From positions 301,396 to 365,395 of the forward strand of contig WPDH01000066.1 of assembly GCA_019137255.1 (NCBI GenBank): a stretch of 64,000 nt of DNA. The letters run 5' to 3'. Shown one piece after another: positions 1 to 12,701 of this stretch; the first letter of the stretch is position 1; each line of letters opens with the position of its first letter. The stretch is from Corinectria fuckeliana. Taxonomy: Eukaryota > Ascomycota > Sordariomycetes > Hypocreales > Nectriaceae. A model generated the notes under the pieces. It ran no database searches, had not been told where the DNA came from, and saw only the letters and a program-made list of their open reading frames with translations. The translations under genes were made by a program, and so were the position numbers.

Positions 1-2378
1 CATGTGCTTCCAAATACGTTCGCAGCTCGGCCCGACGGGCTCACGAAGACGACCAAACAACACGGCCTTAGACGGGACGTGGTGGGGTTCTCATTTACGA
101 CAGAAATCCAAGCCTGGACAGTGTTAATCTGGACCCTGATTGCTTGTTGCGACGGTGTTCGATCGGGGCGTGTCTTGGCCTTGCGGGTGCATCACTCACA
201 CCTAGTCAACATCTTTAGATTTGACACAGAGCTTGGAGGGCCCGCGCTAATTCGTTGAGAATATCGTTTTGGTGCCACTGGTGCGAAAGCCGGACACAGG
301 TATGTGTCGGTGTCCAAGCTGTCGGATGGCCGCATCAGATATGGTCGACCTACGAGGCGTCTGTTGACACATCTGCCAGGGGAATATTGACTCGACGACG
401 AAGTGATGCCCTCATCTCAGACTGAGATCTCGCTGGCAGACCGCTTGGGAGCTTGAATGTTTTTCATTACAAGTGGACGGTTCTTGTGTAACGCGGAGGC
501 AGTTGTACCGATCCACCTAGCGATGGGCAGGGGACCACTTGACTGATTGCCCCAGCACCATGCGAGCTGGCGATTTCCGGCACTAAGAGGAACTTGTGGG
601 CTAGTCTTTCGGCACAAGGCAACCCAGAGACTTATCAAGAGCTTGAGGACACATCCGTATCGGGCAAAGGCTTGTGCTCCCTCGGACATTTTTCTTGTCC
701 CTGTACGCCGGCAAGCTCGTGTGAGTAACAGCAACCGGCAGCATGACAGCTGTAATTTCAGCGTCTTTGGGCGAGAAGCGAAGAAGAAGAGAGATTCAGC
801 GAGCCTTGCTGCTAGAAAACCTCATCGATATTCCTCCGCCATCAGAAAGTGAGTGGAGTAGGAGGCGGCGGCTATGCGCAGCTCGGCGCTCCCGTAATAA
901 CTCCAAACCTGGATCTGTTTTGGCGGTCTGCCTAAAGAAGAAAGAATCCCTGGAATGTCTCAGCTAGTACTGATTGCTAAGAGAAAGGACCCTGGCGGCT
1001 TCAGCAAAGCTAAACACCAAGCTATCTCGGTCTACGGCTGCCCAACGCGGTTGTCAGTTGTGATACGGACACGTGGGGCGACTCGAGCAAGTTTAGGGCA
1101 GTGCCCAGAGCCTGAATTACTTTCTAGGCGCGTCAAAAGACTGAAACGTAAAGTTGTACTGTCCTCACAGAGCGGACTGACTGGGGTATGGACGCCCTGG
1201 GTCATGGGCTATGCAAGTACCCGTTGGCGCTTCAGTTCCGCCAACGCTTCCTGAGGTGGCTTGAAATAGCGAGACGCCAACTTTGGATCCTCTACGGGGT
1301 TGCACTCGCGCTCGCTAGATTTAGTTGTCGCTGCTACGATCTATTTGGCCTGTCCCATCAACTGTAGGATATTGCTACTGAGCACCTCCCCTTCTGGCTG
1401 CTATATTTCCCTTGTTGGAAGTGCCTGCAGTCGGAAACGGCTAGGCTATACTTGGGACTGGTTTGGGGGATACACCACGGGAGTGTGACGGAGAGCAGAG
1501 GAGCAAAGGGCAAGGGGCGAGGGCGAGCGAGGGGAGGGCTACCGCAATCCCACCCCCAGCGGCATCGGTCTGCACCCCCCCTGTTGCGGTTCTCTACCTT
1601 TCGCTATTGATGCGGAGAAATCACAAAGAGAGCACACAGGAAGCTGTTTGATACACCGGTTCTCCAAGATTATCGGCGCGGACACTCTGGTGCAGAACCC
1701 CGAGGCGCCAGGGACATCGAGGCTGTGAGACACGCCGCGCCTTTCTACTCATCAAATTACCTTGAGTCCCCCCTCGTTTTTAAGTCGCGACCGCAAAGCT
1801 CTGAGCTAGACCGACTGCTTTCTTCAGCTCATCGCGCCGGCCTGACCGTACCGTGCTGTCATCTATCACTTGTAGCTTTCGTTAGGCTTCACCTGCGAAG
1901 AGCGGTGGGGATTTGCAAGCTCAGCCTCTAAATGAGAGGCTGACCACTAGGGGCCAGAGACAAAGAAACCGGCGTCAAGAATACCGATGATCCCAACAGC
2001 CAGCGCATCAAGCCGCTGAAGTTGGCCGCTCAATCCGAAAGTGACTCAAGCCTCGCAGCGAAAACGACTAAGGGCTCCTTGTCCTTGACAAGTCGGGACA
2101 TCGAGACGCTGCCAAAGACTGCCCTGTCCCGAGGTGTTTGTCAAGCCGGAGAGTGACTTGGAGGTGAGGAGTTTCCACTGGCTGTTACCTGTCTGTCCTT
2201 CCCTGCAGCCCGGTCGGTGTTGGGTTATATCACGGCCGCTGCCCGCCGCACTCTCCCAAGCATTTGGCTCATCCAACCAACTCCGACAAGGCTTTTTTGT
2301 CTCCTACACGCCACGTCGGCGATCCTACATCCTCTGAAAGTGCTGTCCCTGATCCTCCGGTAAACTCTATTGTTCGCC
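1..2378. other. No gene supported; upstream region of the APSES factor gene
   Basis: Short open frames occur on both strands, but none exceeds about 100 codons with a recognisable domain, and none joins into a multi-exon model. The stretch from roughly 2.0 kb to 2.37 kb is probably promoter and leader of the APSES gene that begins at 2379. A long regulatory upstream region is common for fungal transcription factor genes. I see no tRNA, no clear transposon ends and no strong tandem repeat. Confidence 0.4.
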
Positions 2379-4020
2379 ATGCTATCCCTCAAGACGCTTC
2401 TTAACCCTACACTGCCGGGGCGAGAGGCTGGACCCCCGTTTCAACCCAGTTCTACACCTTCGTCTCCCGCCTACTCCTCCGTTACAGACAACTCACCCTT
2501 AGGGATGGATCGCTCGATAATGCCTCCCATCCGGCGAAGCATGGAGCGAGGCATGGAGCGAAGCACCCTGGCCAAGTCGAAGCTCCGGGGCGTTGTCAAG
2601 TACCCCCCCTTCGAGAACCTAGCTGAGGGGTCGCTTCTGGAGATCCAGAGATTCCGGATCCTGTCCTTTGGGTACATCAAGCAGTCTTGCTCGCACATTC
2701 CTTACAATAGCGGCAAGAAGGACTTCTTCGAGAAGACGGGGCGGGAGAGCTTCGAAGGTAGGCTACGTACTCCGGGGCACCCCAAGCACGGCACCGCTAA
2801 CAGCAGCGATGCAGTGTTTCGATACGAGTTCGCGGTTCCCGGGCAAACCGGACAAACTACTGAATACATCGTCATGTGGGATTACAACGTCGGCCTCGTC
2901 CGCATGACGCCTTTTTTCAAGTGCTGTAATTACGGAAAAGTAAGCAATCAGTTGTCACTTTCAGCCGTGATTATGTGGCGCTAATGAGGAGTAGACTATT
3001 CCAGCCAAGATGCTAGGACTCAACCCAGGACTCAAAGAGATTACTCACAGCATAACTGGAGGCTCTATTGCTGCTCAGGGTGACTTGACCTCGCCAGAGC
3101 GATCTGTGAACTCCATTCTGATTCGATTACTAGGCTACTGGATGCCATTCGAGTGTGCCAGAGCAGTCTGCGCGACGTTCTGTTATCACATTGCTGGGGC
3201 GCTGATCCCCCTCTTTGGGCCATCGTTTCCCTCCGAATGCTTCCCCCCCGGCTCCCCAGAGTTTGGCCGCATGATCATCGACCCGCGCCTGGTGATCGAA
3301 GCTACTCACGAGGCCGAAATTTCTCGACGCCTGCACATGAGCACTGTGGCTTCTGGCTTCAGTGGTGCCACCAGCTTCCCTCGAAGCGGCCGGCCGGCCA
3401 CGCTCAGTCCATATGCTCCCGACGAGCGCAAGATGCATTTCAGACCCCGTCTGACCTGTGACCCGTCGTGGATGATGGACAATACGGACAACCCCTATCA
3501 CTCGACACCCACCTCTGCGTCAAGCATGGGATCGGGGCTCCATGGGTACATGGTCACTTCGCGGCCCAACTCAAGCTGGGCTCCCGCCAACCATCCCAGC
3601 CCCCAAAACGACGACTACTGTCCGGACCCGTTTCTCAGCTCCATACCTGGGAAGCCGCTCGAACGTCTCGACGCACCTAGCTGGGGCCCTAAGAGACGAC
3701 TTGAATATGAGGAGTTTGACCGCGGCTACAGAAACAGCGCGAGCCCGATCGCGGGCAACATGAGCTATGTCAGGGTCAATCCTTCCGAGAGAGTGCGAAC
3801 CCCCGAGCCGACCCCAGCGAGAAACAAAACAACCATGGATGAGCTAGGAAGTGAGGAAGATGCCGCCGCTGCGCTGTTGCTCTTGGTGAGCACAGCCAAG
3901 ATCCATGGCCCCTCGACGATGTCCACCCTGCCCCCTATCGTATCAACTACAATGGATTCATCCGGGCCATCGATCGTCGACGAACATCAGAGAAAGAGGA
4001 GACGGGCCAACGAGGCCTAG
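2379..4020 (+). CDS. xbp1: APSES-domain transcription factor, Xbp1 type
   Basis: Predicted exons are 2379-2757, 2815-2939, 2995-3079 and 3134-4020, giving 491 residues. The start MLSLKTLLNP is typical of this fungal family. The APSES/KilA-N DNA-binding domain runs from about residue 74 (KYPPFENL) to about 240. It includes VGLVRMTPFFKCC, LNPGLKEITHSITGGSI and the block YWMPFECARAVCATFCYHI, which the splicing of exons 3 and 4 joins in frame. The third exon could also start at 3010 (acceptor AAG), but the acceptor at 2994 restores the motif TIPAKML and is preferred. The long C-terminal half is low-complexity, rich in Pro, Ser and Thr, and ends in a basic RKRRR stretch that could act in nuclear import. 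In yeast, Xbp1 is a stress- and quiescence-induced repressor; the same role here is inference. It converges on cns1 with about 300 bp between stops. Confidence 0.86.
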
Positions 4021-4323
4021 GCTTTTAAAAGAGGCGGAAACCACCGAGTGAATATTTGAGCGAAGGGGGAGTTGTTTGTTTACACCTACATGTCATTAAG
4101 CCCAGGTAGATGGCTTTGGTTGACAGGGTCATCTTGGACCGGTGTTATTCTTTGGAAAGTCTGATTTTGTTTGCTTTAAAAGTTGTTTGGCCGGGACGTT
4201 GCGCGCATTTTATACCACTAGCACTAGCAATTACATTTCTATCGGCGGAGTCTATCATCAAATCGTCATGTTGCTTTTCCGTTTGCTTCCCTTGCTTCCT
4301 TCGCGGCCCGGGCCTCCTCCCGT
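4021..4323. other. Convergent intergenic region, 3' ends of the APSES gene and cns1
   Basis: About 300 bp between two stop codons facing each other. It is more AT-rich than the flanking exons and should hold both transcript 3' ends. No further gene or repeat is visible. Confidence 0.5.
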
Positions 4324-5556
4324 TCAGCTGGCCTGACCCTTCTCCGCCGCCCTCTTGGCCTTGTGCTCCTTCACCCACGCCTCGGCCCTCGCCCGCGGCA
4401 CCACGAAGATGCGCACCAACTCGTCCACCACCTCGACCTTGCCGGTGCCCAGCACCTTGAGCAGCGACACCCGCTTGCCCATCTTCAGCAGGCCGCCCTC
4501 GCGCGTCTCCACGTAGCACTCGACCCCCGCGGGCGTGTACGCGCCCTCGCGGTCCCAGGGCAGCGGGAACACGTACGCCAGGTGGTCCTCCAGCGTCTGC
4601 GTCTCGTTGAAGGCCTTGACGAAGTCCGACTCCAGGTGTAGCGGGTATAGCAGCACCGCCGGGAACGAGAGCGTGCTGCGCGGGTCGTCGGGGTCCGGCA
4701 CCAGCTCCAGCTTGGCGTCCTCCATGTCGGGCGGCTGCGCCGTCGCGCGCGACGGGATGTTGCGCGCCCGCAGCGCCGCCTTGAGGAGCAGCGCGCGGCG
4801 CTTCGTGCGGGCCTCGCGCTCCGCGACCGTCCTGCGCCGCGCGTCGAGCTCCTCGGCCCGCTTGACGATGTCGTCGGCGACGGCCTTCAGGCCTGCGTTG
4901 GCGGCGTCCAGCGCGAGGCCCCGGGCGCACACGTCGTCGGCCTCGTCGACGCGGTCCACGGCGAGCAGGGCGCGGGCGCTGCGGTAGTGCGCCTTGAGGT
5001 TGCCGGGGTTGAGGCGGATGGCGCCCGCGCAGTCGGTCCAGCAGCTGCGGTAATTGCTGAGGGCGAGGTGGCAGGCGGCGCGGTTGACGTAGAGGGATTC
5101 GAGGGTGTCGCGCTGCTGGGCTATCTCCTCGTCCGAGACGGGCTCGGCCTCGACGACGACGTCGGCCGTCTCGCCGCGGGCACGCTTGCGCTCCTCCTGG
5201 GCCAGGATGGCGATGCCCTTGGTGTAGAACTCCTTGGCGTCGGCGTAACCCTTGATCTTGAAGCACTCGTTCCCCCGGTCCTTGAAGTCCCTCCCGTTCT
5301 CCAGGGGCGTCCCCTCGTAGGCGAGGGCCTGCAGCGCGGCGATGTCGTCGTTGTCGGCGTCGGCGTCGTCCAGGTCCGTCATGAAGAGCGGCGACTTCTT
5401 GAGGTCCGCCACGACCTCGTCGACCGTCTTGCCCTTGTTTGCCTGGATGAGGGAATGGGCCAGCGGCAGCCGCCCGGTCCTCGACGCATCTATCGCGCCT
5501 GAAGCCTCCGCCCTCTTGGCCGCTTCCAACTGGTCGGCGATGGTTTCGAAATCCAT
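4324..5556 (-). CDS. cns1: TPR co-chaperone Cns1/TTC4, Hsp90 pathway
   Basis: Single exon, 410 residues from the ATG at 5556 (MDFETIADQLEAAKR). The frame stays open upstream but has only non-ATG codons there, so this start is preferred. A TPR region covers about residues 90-230, with RDFKDRGNECFKIKGY followed by SLYVNRAACHLALSNYRSC and LNPGNLKAHYRSARALLA. A charged helical linker and the Cns1/TTC4 C-terminal domain (FPAVLLYPLH, FPLPWD, VECYVETR) follow. Cns1 in yeast is an essential cytosolic co-chaperone that binds Hsp90 and Hsp70 C-termini and helps fold eEF2. The gene is very GC-rich, so a long open frame (over 370 codons) also exists in another frame of the same strand; it is a shadow. 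It faces the APSES gene tail to tail. Confidence 0.93.
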   Translation of the reverse strand: MDFETIADQLEAAKRAEASGAIDASRTGRLPLAHSLIQANKGKTVDEVVADLKKSPLFMTDLDDADADNDDIAALQALAYEGTPLENGRDFKDRGNECFKIKGYADAKEFYTKGIAILAQEERKRARGETADVVVEAEPVSDEEIAQQRDTLESLYVNRAACHLALSNYRSCWTDCAGAIRLNPGNLKAHYRSARALLAVDRVDEADDVCARGLALDAANAGLKAVADDIVKRAEELDARRRTVAEREARTKRRALLLKAALRARNIPSRATAQPPDMEDAKLELVPDPDDPRSTLSFPAVLLYPLHLESDFVKAFNETQTLEDHLAYVFPLPWDREGAYTPAGVECYVETREGGLLKMGKRVSLLKVLGTGKVEVVDELVRIFVVPRARAEAWVKEHKAKRAAEKGQAS

Positions 5557-6570
5557 TTTTTCCTTCTTCTCTCTATCTTCCAGTAGAGCTCCCAAATCGA
5601 ACTTCAACGTTTTGTATGCTGGGAAATGCTGAGAAATAAATGGCGGAGACTTGGGTCAGTGGACTCGAGTGACTAACTCGCCGTGATAAAATTTGAAGCT
5701 TGCTTGCTTCTCCAGCTTTCGGTCGGTAGCGAAAATTCTATTGGTCACTGACCGACGACATCTCGACCACACATTAAAGTGACGAACTGAACGATGAGTA
5801 TCCGAAAATCCGAAAATCAACGGTCTTGACGGTATTCGTAAAATATACTTGTCTCCCAATGTCGTCAATTATCTATCATGGTCTTTTTAGCCATATTTAT
5901 TTGTTCCACGGCACTCTGTAAAAACATGACGCACAACAAATGTCTTGCGATTACACACATTTGACGCATCCAAAATTCAGCCCTATCACCCTCTATTATT
6001 ATATGGTTTTAATTATGCCTTCCTTGATATCTTCTTAGATAAAGAAGACAACACAGTAATTAATACACAATAAAGAACCCCTATAAGGTACTATACCCAG
6101 TACCATGAAACACCTTTCCCAGTAAGTACATTAAGGCACGCCTTTGCAATAAACCTCCCTCCAACCTTGATAGCTTCCAAAAGCTTATCAAGCTAACACA
6201 ATGGTTATAAAAGACCCTCTATGAACAGGAATTATTTTTTACGCTTTGGTCTAACGTGTAGCAGAGACGGAAATTCTTTTAGAGTCTACCAAACAGAGAA
6301 CAAACTCCATCGCTCCGATCCCAACAGCGCACCGTAGCACGCAATGCAAACATGAAAGAAAAACCAAACGCTCAGTTATGTCAAGATCCTGGAAGACAAC
6401 AAAACAAACATCGCTTTTTATGACAACGCTGAAAAAGCAGACCCAAACTCCAAATCACTGGCTTGCTCCGGACATAGTCGGAAAAGCGTGCTCGGTAGAC
6501 CACCAAACACCTGTTGCTCAAGGTGTAGTTTCCCGAACTCTACCCATGAGCTCACCTTTCCGTGACCATA
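5557..6570. other. Intergenic: cns1 upstream side and 3' flank of MFS transporter
   Basis: The cns1 leader side near 5560-5700 is followed by an AT-rich stretch (about 5870-6260). No coding frame with a recognisable domain is present, and I see no tRNA or repeat. Confidence 0.45.
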
Positions 6571-8315
6571 TCAGTCAGAATCATAGAACTCAGTCTCAGT
6601 CACCGTCACGACCGTGACTTGCTTGCGGCGTACAGCATCCTCCTCGGAGGGCTCATCGTTCTGGATTCGCGGCACCCAGAAGCACTGGACAGCCCCGACG
6701 ATGGCCACGAAGGCACTACCATACCACGCCAGCGCGGAGCAGCCGACCATGGTGCCGATAGTGTATAGGAAACCTGCAACGGGCGGCGATACCATCCGAC
6801 ATGCAGCAGCCGCGCTGGCGGCCAAGCCGTTGACCTTGCCCAAGGCGCTCGGGTGGGGGGTCGCGTCCTTGATGAGAATCATGAGGAGAGGGTAGAGCGT
6901 GATGGAGACTAGGTTGCGGATTGCCAGGCAGAAGTAGATGGCTGGATAGAGGAGAGGCTGGGGGACGAGCAGCAGCATGGGCATGATTATGTATGCGACA
7001 GGATGCATCATTGCAACCAGGAGGAAGAGCCGGTAGGCGCCGAGTCTGTTTGCTGCCCAAGGGAAGATGATGCCCTGCACGATCAAGGCGATGCCACCGT
7101 CAACCGCCATTATCATTCCCACGTTACGCAGAGAGAGGCCCAGCCCTCCGGGGGAGTAGAAGGGGAACATGGCATGGGCCTTCATCGTCTGAAAAGCAGT
7201 GGCGCGCTCGTCCTCGAAGAAGATGGGCAGCAGGTGATCATAGGTCATGGAGTGGTAGGTGAATATGCACAGCGAGATGATGAAGCCGACGACTCGTTTG
7301 TTCCAGATTTTCTGGAGAGACGATGGCGTTTCTTTCTCAGTCAGAAACATATCCCAGTCCACTTCAGCAACATTCATACCCCCATAAGTTCCATGCGCTT
7401 CGGGTTGAAAGCTGGCAGTCGAAAAGCTATTCCGTGGCTCCGACGGTGCGATCAAGGGGGTTTCTTCCGACGGGGCACATTCCTCGACCGACTGGGTCGT
7501 CTGCGGTCGCAAATTCGGGTGCGTTTCCTCGAGGAGGAAGAAACCCAGCATAATGCTGACGAGCAACATGACAGCGCAAATCAGGTTGGGCAGCAAATAC
7601 GGGAACCTCGTAAACAAGCTGCCCGGGGGGAATGCTCCTGGCCATGACAGTTGAGGATTAGCAAAGATACCTCCTATGGAAGGGCCAACAATTGTGCCAA
7701 CACTCCAAACAAAAGGCATGATGGAAAATGCGCGGGCTGTGTTACTTGGTTAGCCCACAATCCACAGGATGAAGGGTAAGTAAGATCTGCATCGTAGGAA
7801 GAAACTCACGTTCGTGCTCTGGCCGGGTGACGATCTCGCCAACCATGGTCTGAATGACGCCGATGTTTCCGTTCAACATGCCACCCAGCGCCCTGCCAAA
7901 CAGAGCAACCCAGAAGTTGGGAGCGATTCCCACCATGATCATACTGAGCATGGTGCCGGCACATCCCAGCATCAAGACAGGTTTTCGACCGATCCGATCC
8001 GACAAGCCGCCCCAGTACATGCCCATGGCGGCCTCGGCGAGCGAGAAGGCGGATATGAGTAGACCGGAGTAGAATGAGGCATGTTTTTCGTCGCCAATCT
8101 TGAAGTCCTTGACCAATGCCCACGCGTACGGGAAGATGGACGTCAGGGCCACGGGCTCCGCTAATCGAACAATAGCTATACACAATTAGGATTAGCCAAT
8201 TGTTTCATTCATCGCCGAGACGACGGATGCAAGAGTGGGCCTCACCGAGTAGGAAGAGCTGCATCGCCGGAAAGCCATCCGGGTTACGGGCACGAGACTG
8301 TCCCAGGAGAGCCAT
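6571..8315 (-). CDS. MFS transporter, DHA1-type (YCR023C/ZIFL-like)
   Basis: Predicted exons on the minus strand are 8315-8246, 8175-7810 and 7736-6571, giving 533 residues. Introns of 70 and 73 bp use GTGAGG/TAG and GTGAGT/CAG. Twelve membrane segments are expected, split into two halves by a hydrophilic loop (about residues 215-300) rich in Glu, Ser and Pro. The MFS loop 2-3 signature reads GLSDRIGRKPVLMLG, and the fifth-helix region reads FSIMPFVWSVGTIVGPSIGG. Both are typical of fungal DHA1 drug:H+ antiporter relatives. The N-terminal exon encodes only MALLGQSRARNPDGFPAMQLFLL, the usual short cytosolic tail plus start of helix 1. The substrate cannot be read from sequence; family members export drugs, metal chelates or small organics. 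It likely sits in the plasma or vacuolar membrane. Confidence 0.87.
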
Positions 8316-11300
8316 TGGTGCTTTACCTCGCCTTGGCTGACAGCAGAAAACAGCAGAAAACTCAACGCCTTGATATGCGATCGCACGTAGAAGCGTTCCT
8401 CTGAGACAGTGGCGGGCAATAGCGTGCAAGAATGCTGGCTCGTGGATGTCTGAAGAGGATGGCGGGCGTGTACAGTCCGAGGCGAAGAAAGGCAGCAAGC
8501 AAAAGCGAGGGCAAAAGTAATCGTGAACACCACCGAACAAGTACAAACAGAAGTCAAGTATTTAGCAAGAGGAACTGTGCGTGTGAGATTTACAAGAGAG
8601 AGCCAGACAGAAGGTGGGAGGGGAGGAGAGGCCATATTTGAACCGTGGGCAGTGAGCAATCGGAGATATCCAGGTCACCCACCCGTGTAAGCCTGAGTGC
8701 AGCAAGTGCCGCAGCGGTGCTTCTGTAGTGGAGTCGCCAGGCCTCTGCCAGGCTGGGAACGCTCCGATAAGAGATGGAAGCATGGAGGCAAGAAGGACGA
8801 TCGTTTGCAGCAGGAGGGGGTGGCGTCGATAAAGTACATCGGAGATACCTATTACTACCTTGGCAGGTAGCTGGTAGGTATGCGTGACCCACGGGAAAGA
8901 CTAATAAGTCACTGCATGATGGAGGCTTTGGAGTCGGCGGAGTCGCACGCACCCTGACGGGACAGAGAGACACAACTGATACTTTCCCATGCTAAAGGCT
9001 GAGATAGATGTTTGGCCGATGGATTTTTGGATGGGATCGGTCGGATGCGTCGGCGCGGTCGTTTTCCAAGAGGGGTGGAAGAGGAGGGGGGGGGTCTGTC
9101 GCAGCAGTTTTTCGAGGCGGTTCCATGGACCACAAGGGAGGAAGGGAGAGAGAGACAAGACCCTGAATGTGTGCCGTCCTCTCCACCCCTTGACTCACCC
9201 AAGCACCATGAAGAAGCCGGCCTGATGTAGGTGCTTGCGGTGCCTAGCAACATCCTTCTTCGGAGCATCGCTAGCACGGGTGGTCGGCGGTGGTCCGTGA
9301 TGAGCAGGAAGCGGTCGGACAGTCGGGCAGTCGGAGAAGCCATCGTCGGATTGGATCGGCAAGGCTCCTCCTAGCACAGTACTCCGCAAAGGCCCCCCTG
9401 GTCCATTCTGCATGCAGCTTCTTCGTTGAAAACAGTGAAATGTGATTGGCGGGCCCGACCGATAATGGCTCGTGTTCATGTGGCTTGTGCACGCCTTGAC
9501 GCCTACCCTGGACGTCGATTTGAGGTGGGTCTGCGCTAGGGTATTCCTGTATCCGGTATCAGCATCAGACGAGGCGGCGTGATTGGCCAACAGCCATACG
9601 CTAGGTGCGAAGTAGCCAGGCGCCTTCCAAGGATGAAATTTCACCGTGCACTGGGAAGACGGAGCCGACAGCTCATCAGCGTTCATCTCGTAACATCAAT
9701 CTCGACGACATGTCCGTCCTTTCCGGTTCAGGCCGAGCCTATAGTCATAGGCTCACGCGCTGACTCCCTGGTCACAACGAGACGAACAGGCCACTCGTTG
9801 AAACTTGCGTCGAGAGCCTAGACATGCCCATATCGGCCCATTCACCATCTCACGACCTACTGCAAGATGCAACAGCACGCAGAGTGACGACGAAAACGCT
9901 CCCATCACTGGCAGCCCCATTAATTGGACCGAAAAATCACTCCAATGAGACATGCCGTCAGGATCGACCTCGACGATGAATGCGGCTCGGGAAGGGGCGA
10001 ACGCAAACGCAACCATCTGGTCTGTCTGTCTCAGATGCTTGTCGGTGACGCACGTGCGATGTCCCGAAGCCTCCCCCAAGCCTCAAGTTACCCAGCAGGG
10101 ACGTTTGCCTTCGAATGCAACCGCTCATCAGTCACAACTCCCCAATGGCTTTGCACGGTGCTCCTCTCAACGCCACTCCCCGAAGACCGGAACCTTCTAT
10201 GGGCACCAATAAACTAGACCAGGATGCGGTCGATGCCGCCGTTGCAACGTTAGTTGGCGGCTTAAGCTACCTGGTGGCTGTCTGTGCGCCCGCGCATCTG
10301 CGTCGTTTGCGACCTTGTCTCGCATGTTGACTCGCTGCATCAACTTTCCGGATTTCTCCTTCCCTCTCCTCCCTTCCCCCTCCACCCTCTCCTCATCCCG
10401 TCTCACCGGGCAATTTCCCGTCTTCCCTCCTCCGGGACAAGATTGAGGTTTACTGTCACGATCGACGGCAGATCGCCTTTGGATTGCAAAATCTACAGCT
10501 TCCTAACGACCTATTCCGAATCGATAACGTTAGATGCAAGTGGCGATGGGACCAAAGCAAATCCTACTTTAGCGGCTTATCTCTGAGCTCGACTCGGCCT
10601 CGCTGCTACCCATATGGTTGACGGTCTGCATGCTGCACATCCGGTTCCATGAAATTTTCCTACGCCGATGGAGCACTGTGCTAGCAGTAGCCGGGGTGCG
10701 ATTCTCTTCTCCCCGCCGGCCACCAAACCGCTGGCCACACCAACGACCAACGCCACCCGGAGTTAGGTCGCACTCATCCATTGCCAACCTCCCACCCTCC
10801 CACCGCCTTTTTGCCATGTACGCCACCGGAATTCGGTAGCTAGCCACTGGAAGAATTCTGTCGGGCAGTCTTCCCTCCAGCGGAATTTCTGCGTGAAGCC
10901 AATTGCCCTGGGTCTCCCTTCGAATCAAAATGGCCTCGTGACCATGGATGATGACCTTGTCCAGACTCTACGCCCCACCATCAGCTTCCCCTCGTTGCCC
11001 CTCTGCCCCTCTGACCCTCTCATCTCCATCGTCATGCATCTACTGAAGTCCGCTAACAGGGGCTTGTACTAGTTCCCGCATGGGGGTGACGGGGTCAGCC
11101 ACACGTTGTGGGGTCATTCAACGACGTCCCATCAACGCGGCTGGGCATTAAGTCGGACCATCCTCCTGGCTCAAATTAAAACTGTATATGGTCATTGGAC
11201 TCTCGGGTTTGGAAAAGAAGAAACCGAGAGAGGGAACAATGCAGACAAAAACATCCCAAAACGATCATGGGAATGCTGTCTGACTTTACCTCGCGCTACT

Positions 11301-12701
11301 CCTACTATCTAGGCGACGACACTTGACTCGTGCCCTCGATATTGACAGCCCAACCTACGCGAACTCCGCATAAACTGGACTGGCCATGTTCTCATTACCT
11401 ACATACCAGTGAGATGCCTCGCATATAACCCCACAACAATTTACAGGTGATTTGCGGGGTCCGGACCGTGGTTTCGCGGCTTGCCAATGTCACCAGGCCT
11501 AATACCTCGGGATTTGGCGTGGTTGGAGCCTTCACTTCATTCGAAAGTTCCAGGAGTTCAGATGGGCTCGTATTTTCCCCCTCTTTCTTCACCTCTTTGC
11601 TTTCCTTCCAAGTCTGAGTACCGTCCACTCACCAGCCTGCTGTCACGCAGTATACAGGTATCACAACACCGCAATCCTTTTCTAATAGTCAGTGAAGCCC
11701 ATATCCTCCTAGTGTAACGTTGAACGTTCCGGTGTGAGAGTTCTACAGGCTCCAAACGATGCTGAGTGGTGCTGGGCCTGGAATTGTTCCCGAAATTCCT
11801 AGGCTCTCCTACCCATTCTCGCTACCACTGGACTAGTTTGATGCTTTGCAGCTCTTCCTACCTACCAGTCCTGTTTCTTCACTATGTGATGATCAGACGG
11901 CACTGTTGGGTGGTGGGTGACTGCTTGTGTCCGCTTATTTTGATATTGCTGCTGCAAGCTGGGGGCCTGACATGCATCTAGCCCCTGGCTAGCCCTGGCT
12001 AGCTCTATCAGGGAGGTTGACCAATGCTCAAACAGGCCAGCTAATGCACGACTTGCCTAGCTCGAGCCTGAATCAGGCTTCGGAGTCTGTGCCAATTACA
12101 CTCGTAACTCTTAGTCGAAAGGGCCGGGGCCACTTACCAGATACCAAGTGTCTATGCCGTCTGACGCTATCTGTTGGTAACAACGAAACAGCTTTTCGAC
12201 ATGTCGCAGCACCTTTGCTCGTGTGTAAACCAATTGAAACACCAACTCCTGTCCACTTCGCTCGCATATTCGCCTGGGACATCAACCCGCAACCAGTAAA
12301 CATGGTTGCTAGGCTTGGGGCACAGCGTTTGCTTCGTCACACCCTCCAGCATGCGTCTTCAGGCCTACAGGGATGCATTCTTCGAGGTGGCGCTCAAGTC
12401 TAGGCTCATTTGCTCTTCGATGTAACGGCCTTGACGCTGACATGTGCTCGGCAATGCTTACAAATTCACGTTGTTCGTTGCCGTCCTGCATCTCGGGCGT
12501 GCCAATAGATGGGACAGTATGCAAGTGATGGGCCTAGCTGAAAGGTGCCCGCTTCTAGGGCTATACTTCGCTTGTCGATATAGACATCCTTTCCGACTGG
12601 ACCGAGCGAAGCTGATATCTAGACACCGGAATCTGTAAGCTCATCACGCAATCGCAGGCGTGCAACCCTCCAACACATACATTCCCATCCGTATCCAACC
12701 C
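8316..12701. other. Gene desert, 4.4 kb
   Basis: No multi-exon gene could be assembled on either strand. Visible items are purine- and pyrimidine-rich tracts, including a G-run near 9085-9098, CT-rich stretches near 10350-10440, and scattered AGGTAGGTA/TACCTACC-type motifs. Short open frames up to about 160 codons have no recognisable domain and fall on opposite strands over each other. The region nearest 8316 probably holds the promoter of the MFS gene. Confidence 0.4.

Noticed and set aside
4145..5266. A second open frame of over 370 codons overlapping cns1
   Set aside because: Arg/Gly/Pro-rich product typical of a shifted frame in GC-rich coding DNA; cns1 has clear TPR motifs.
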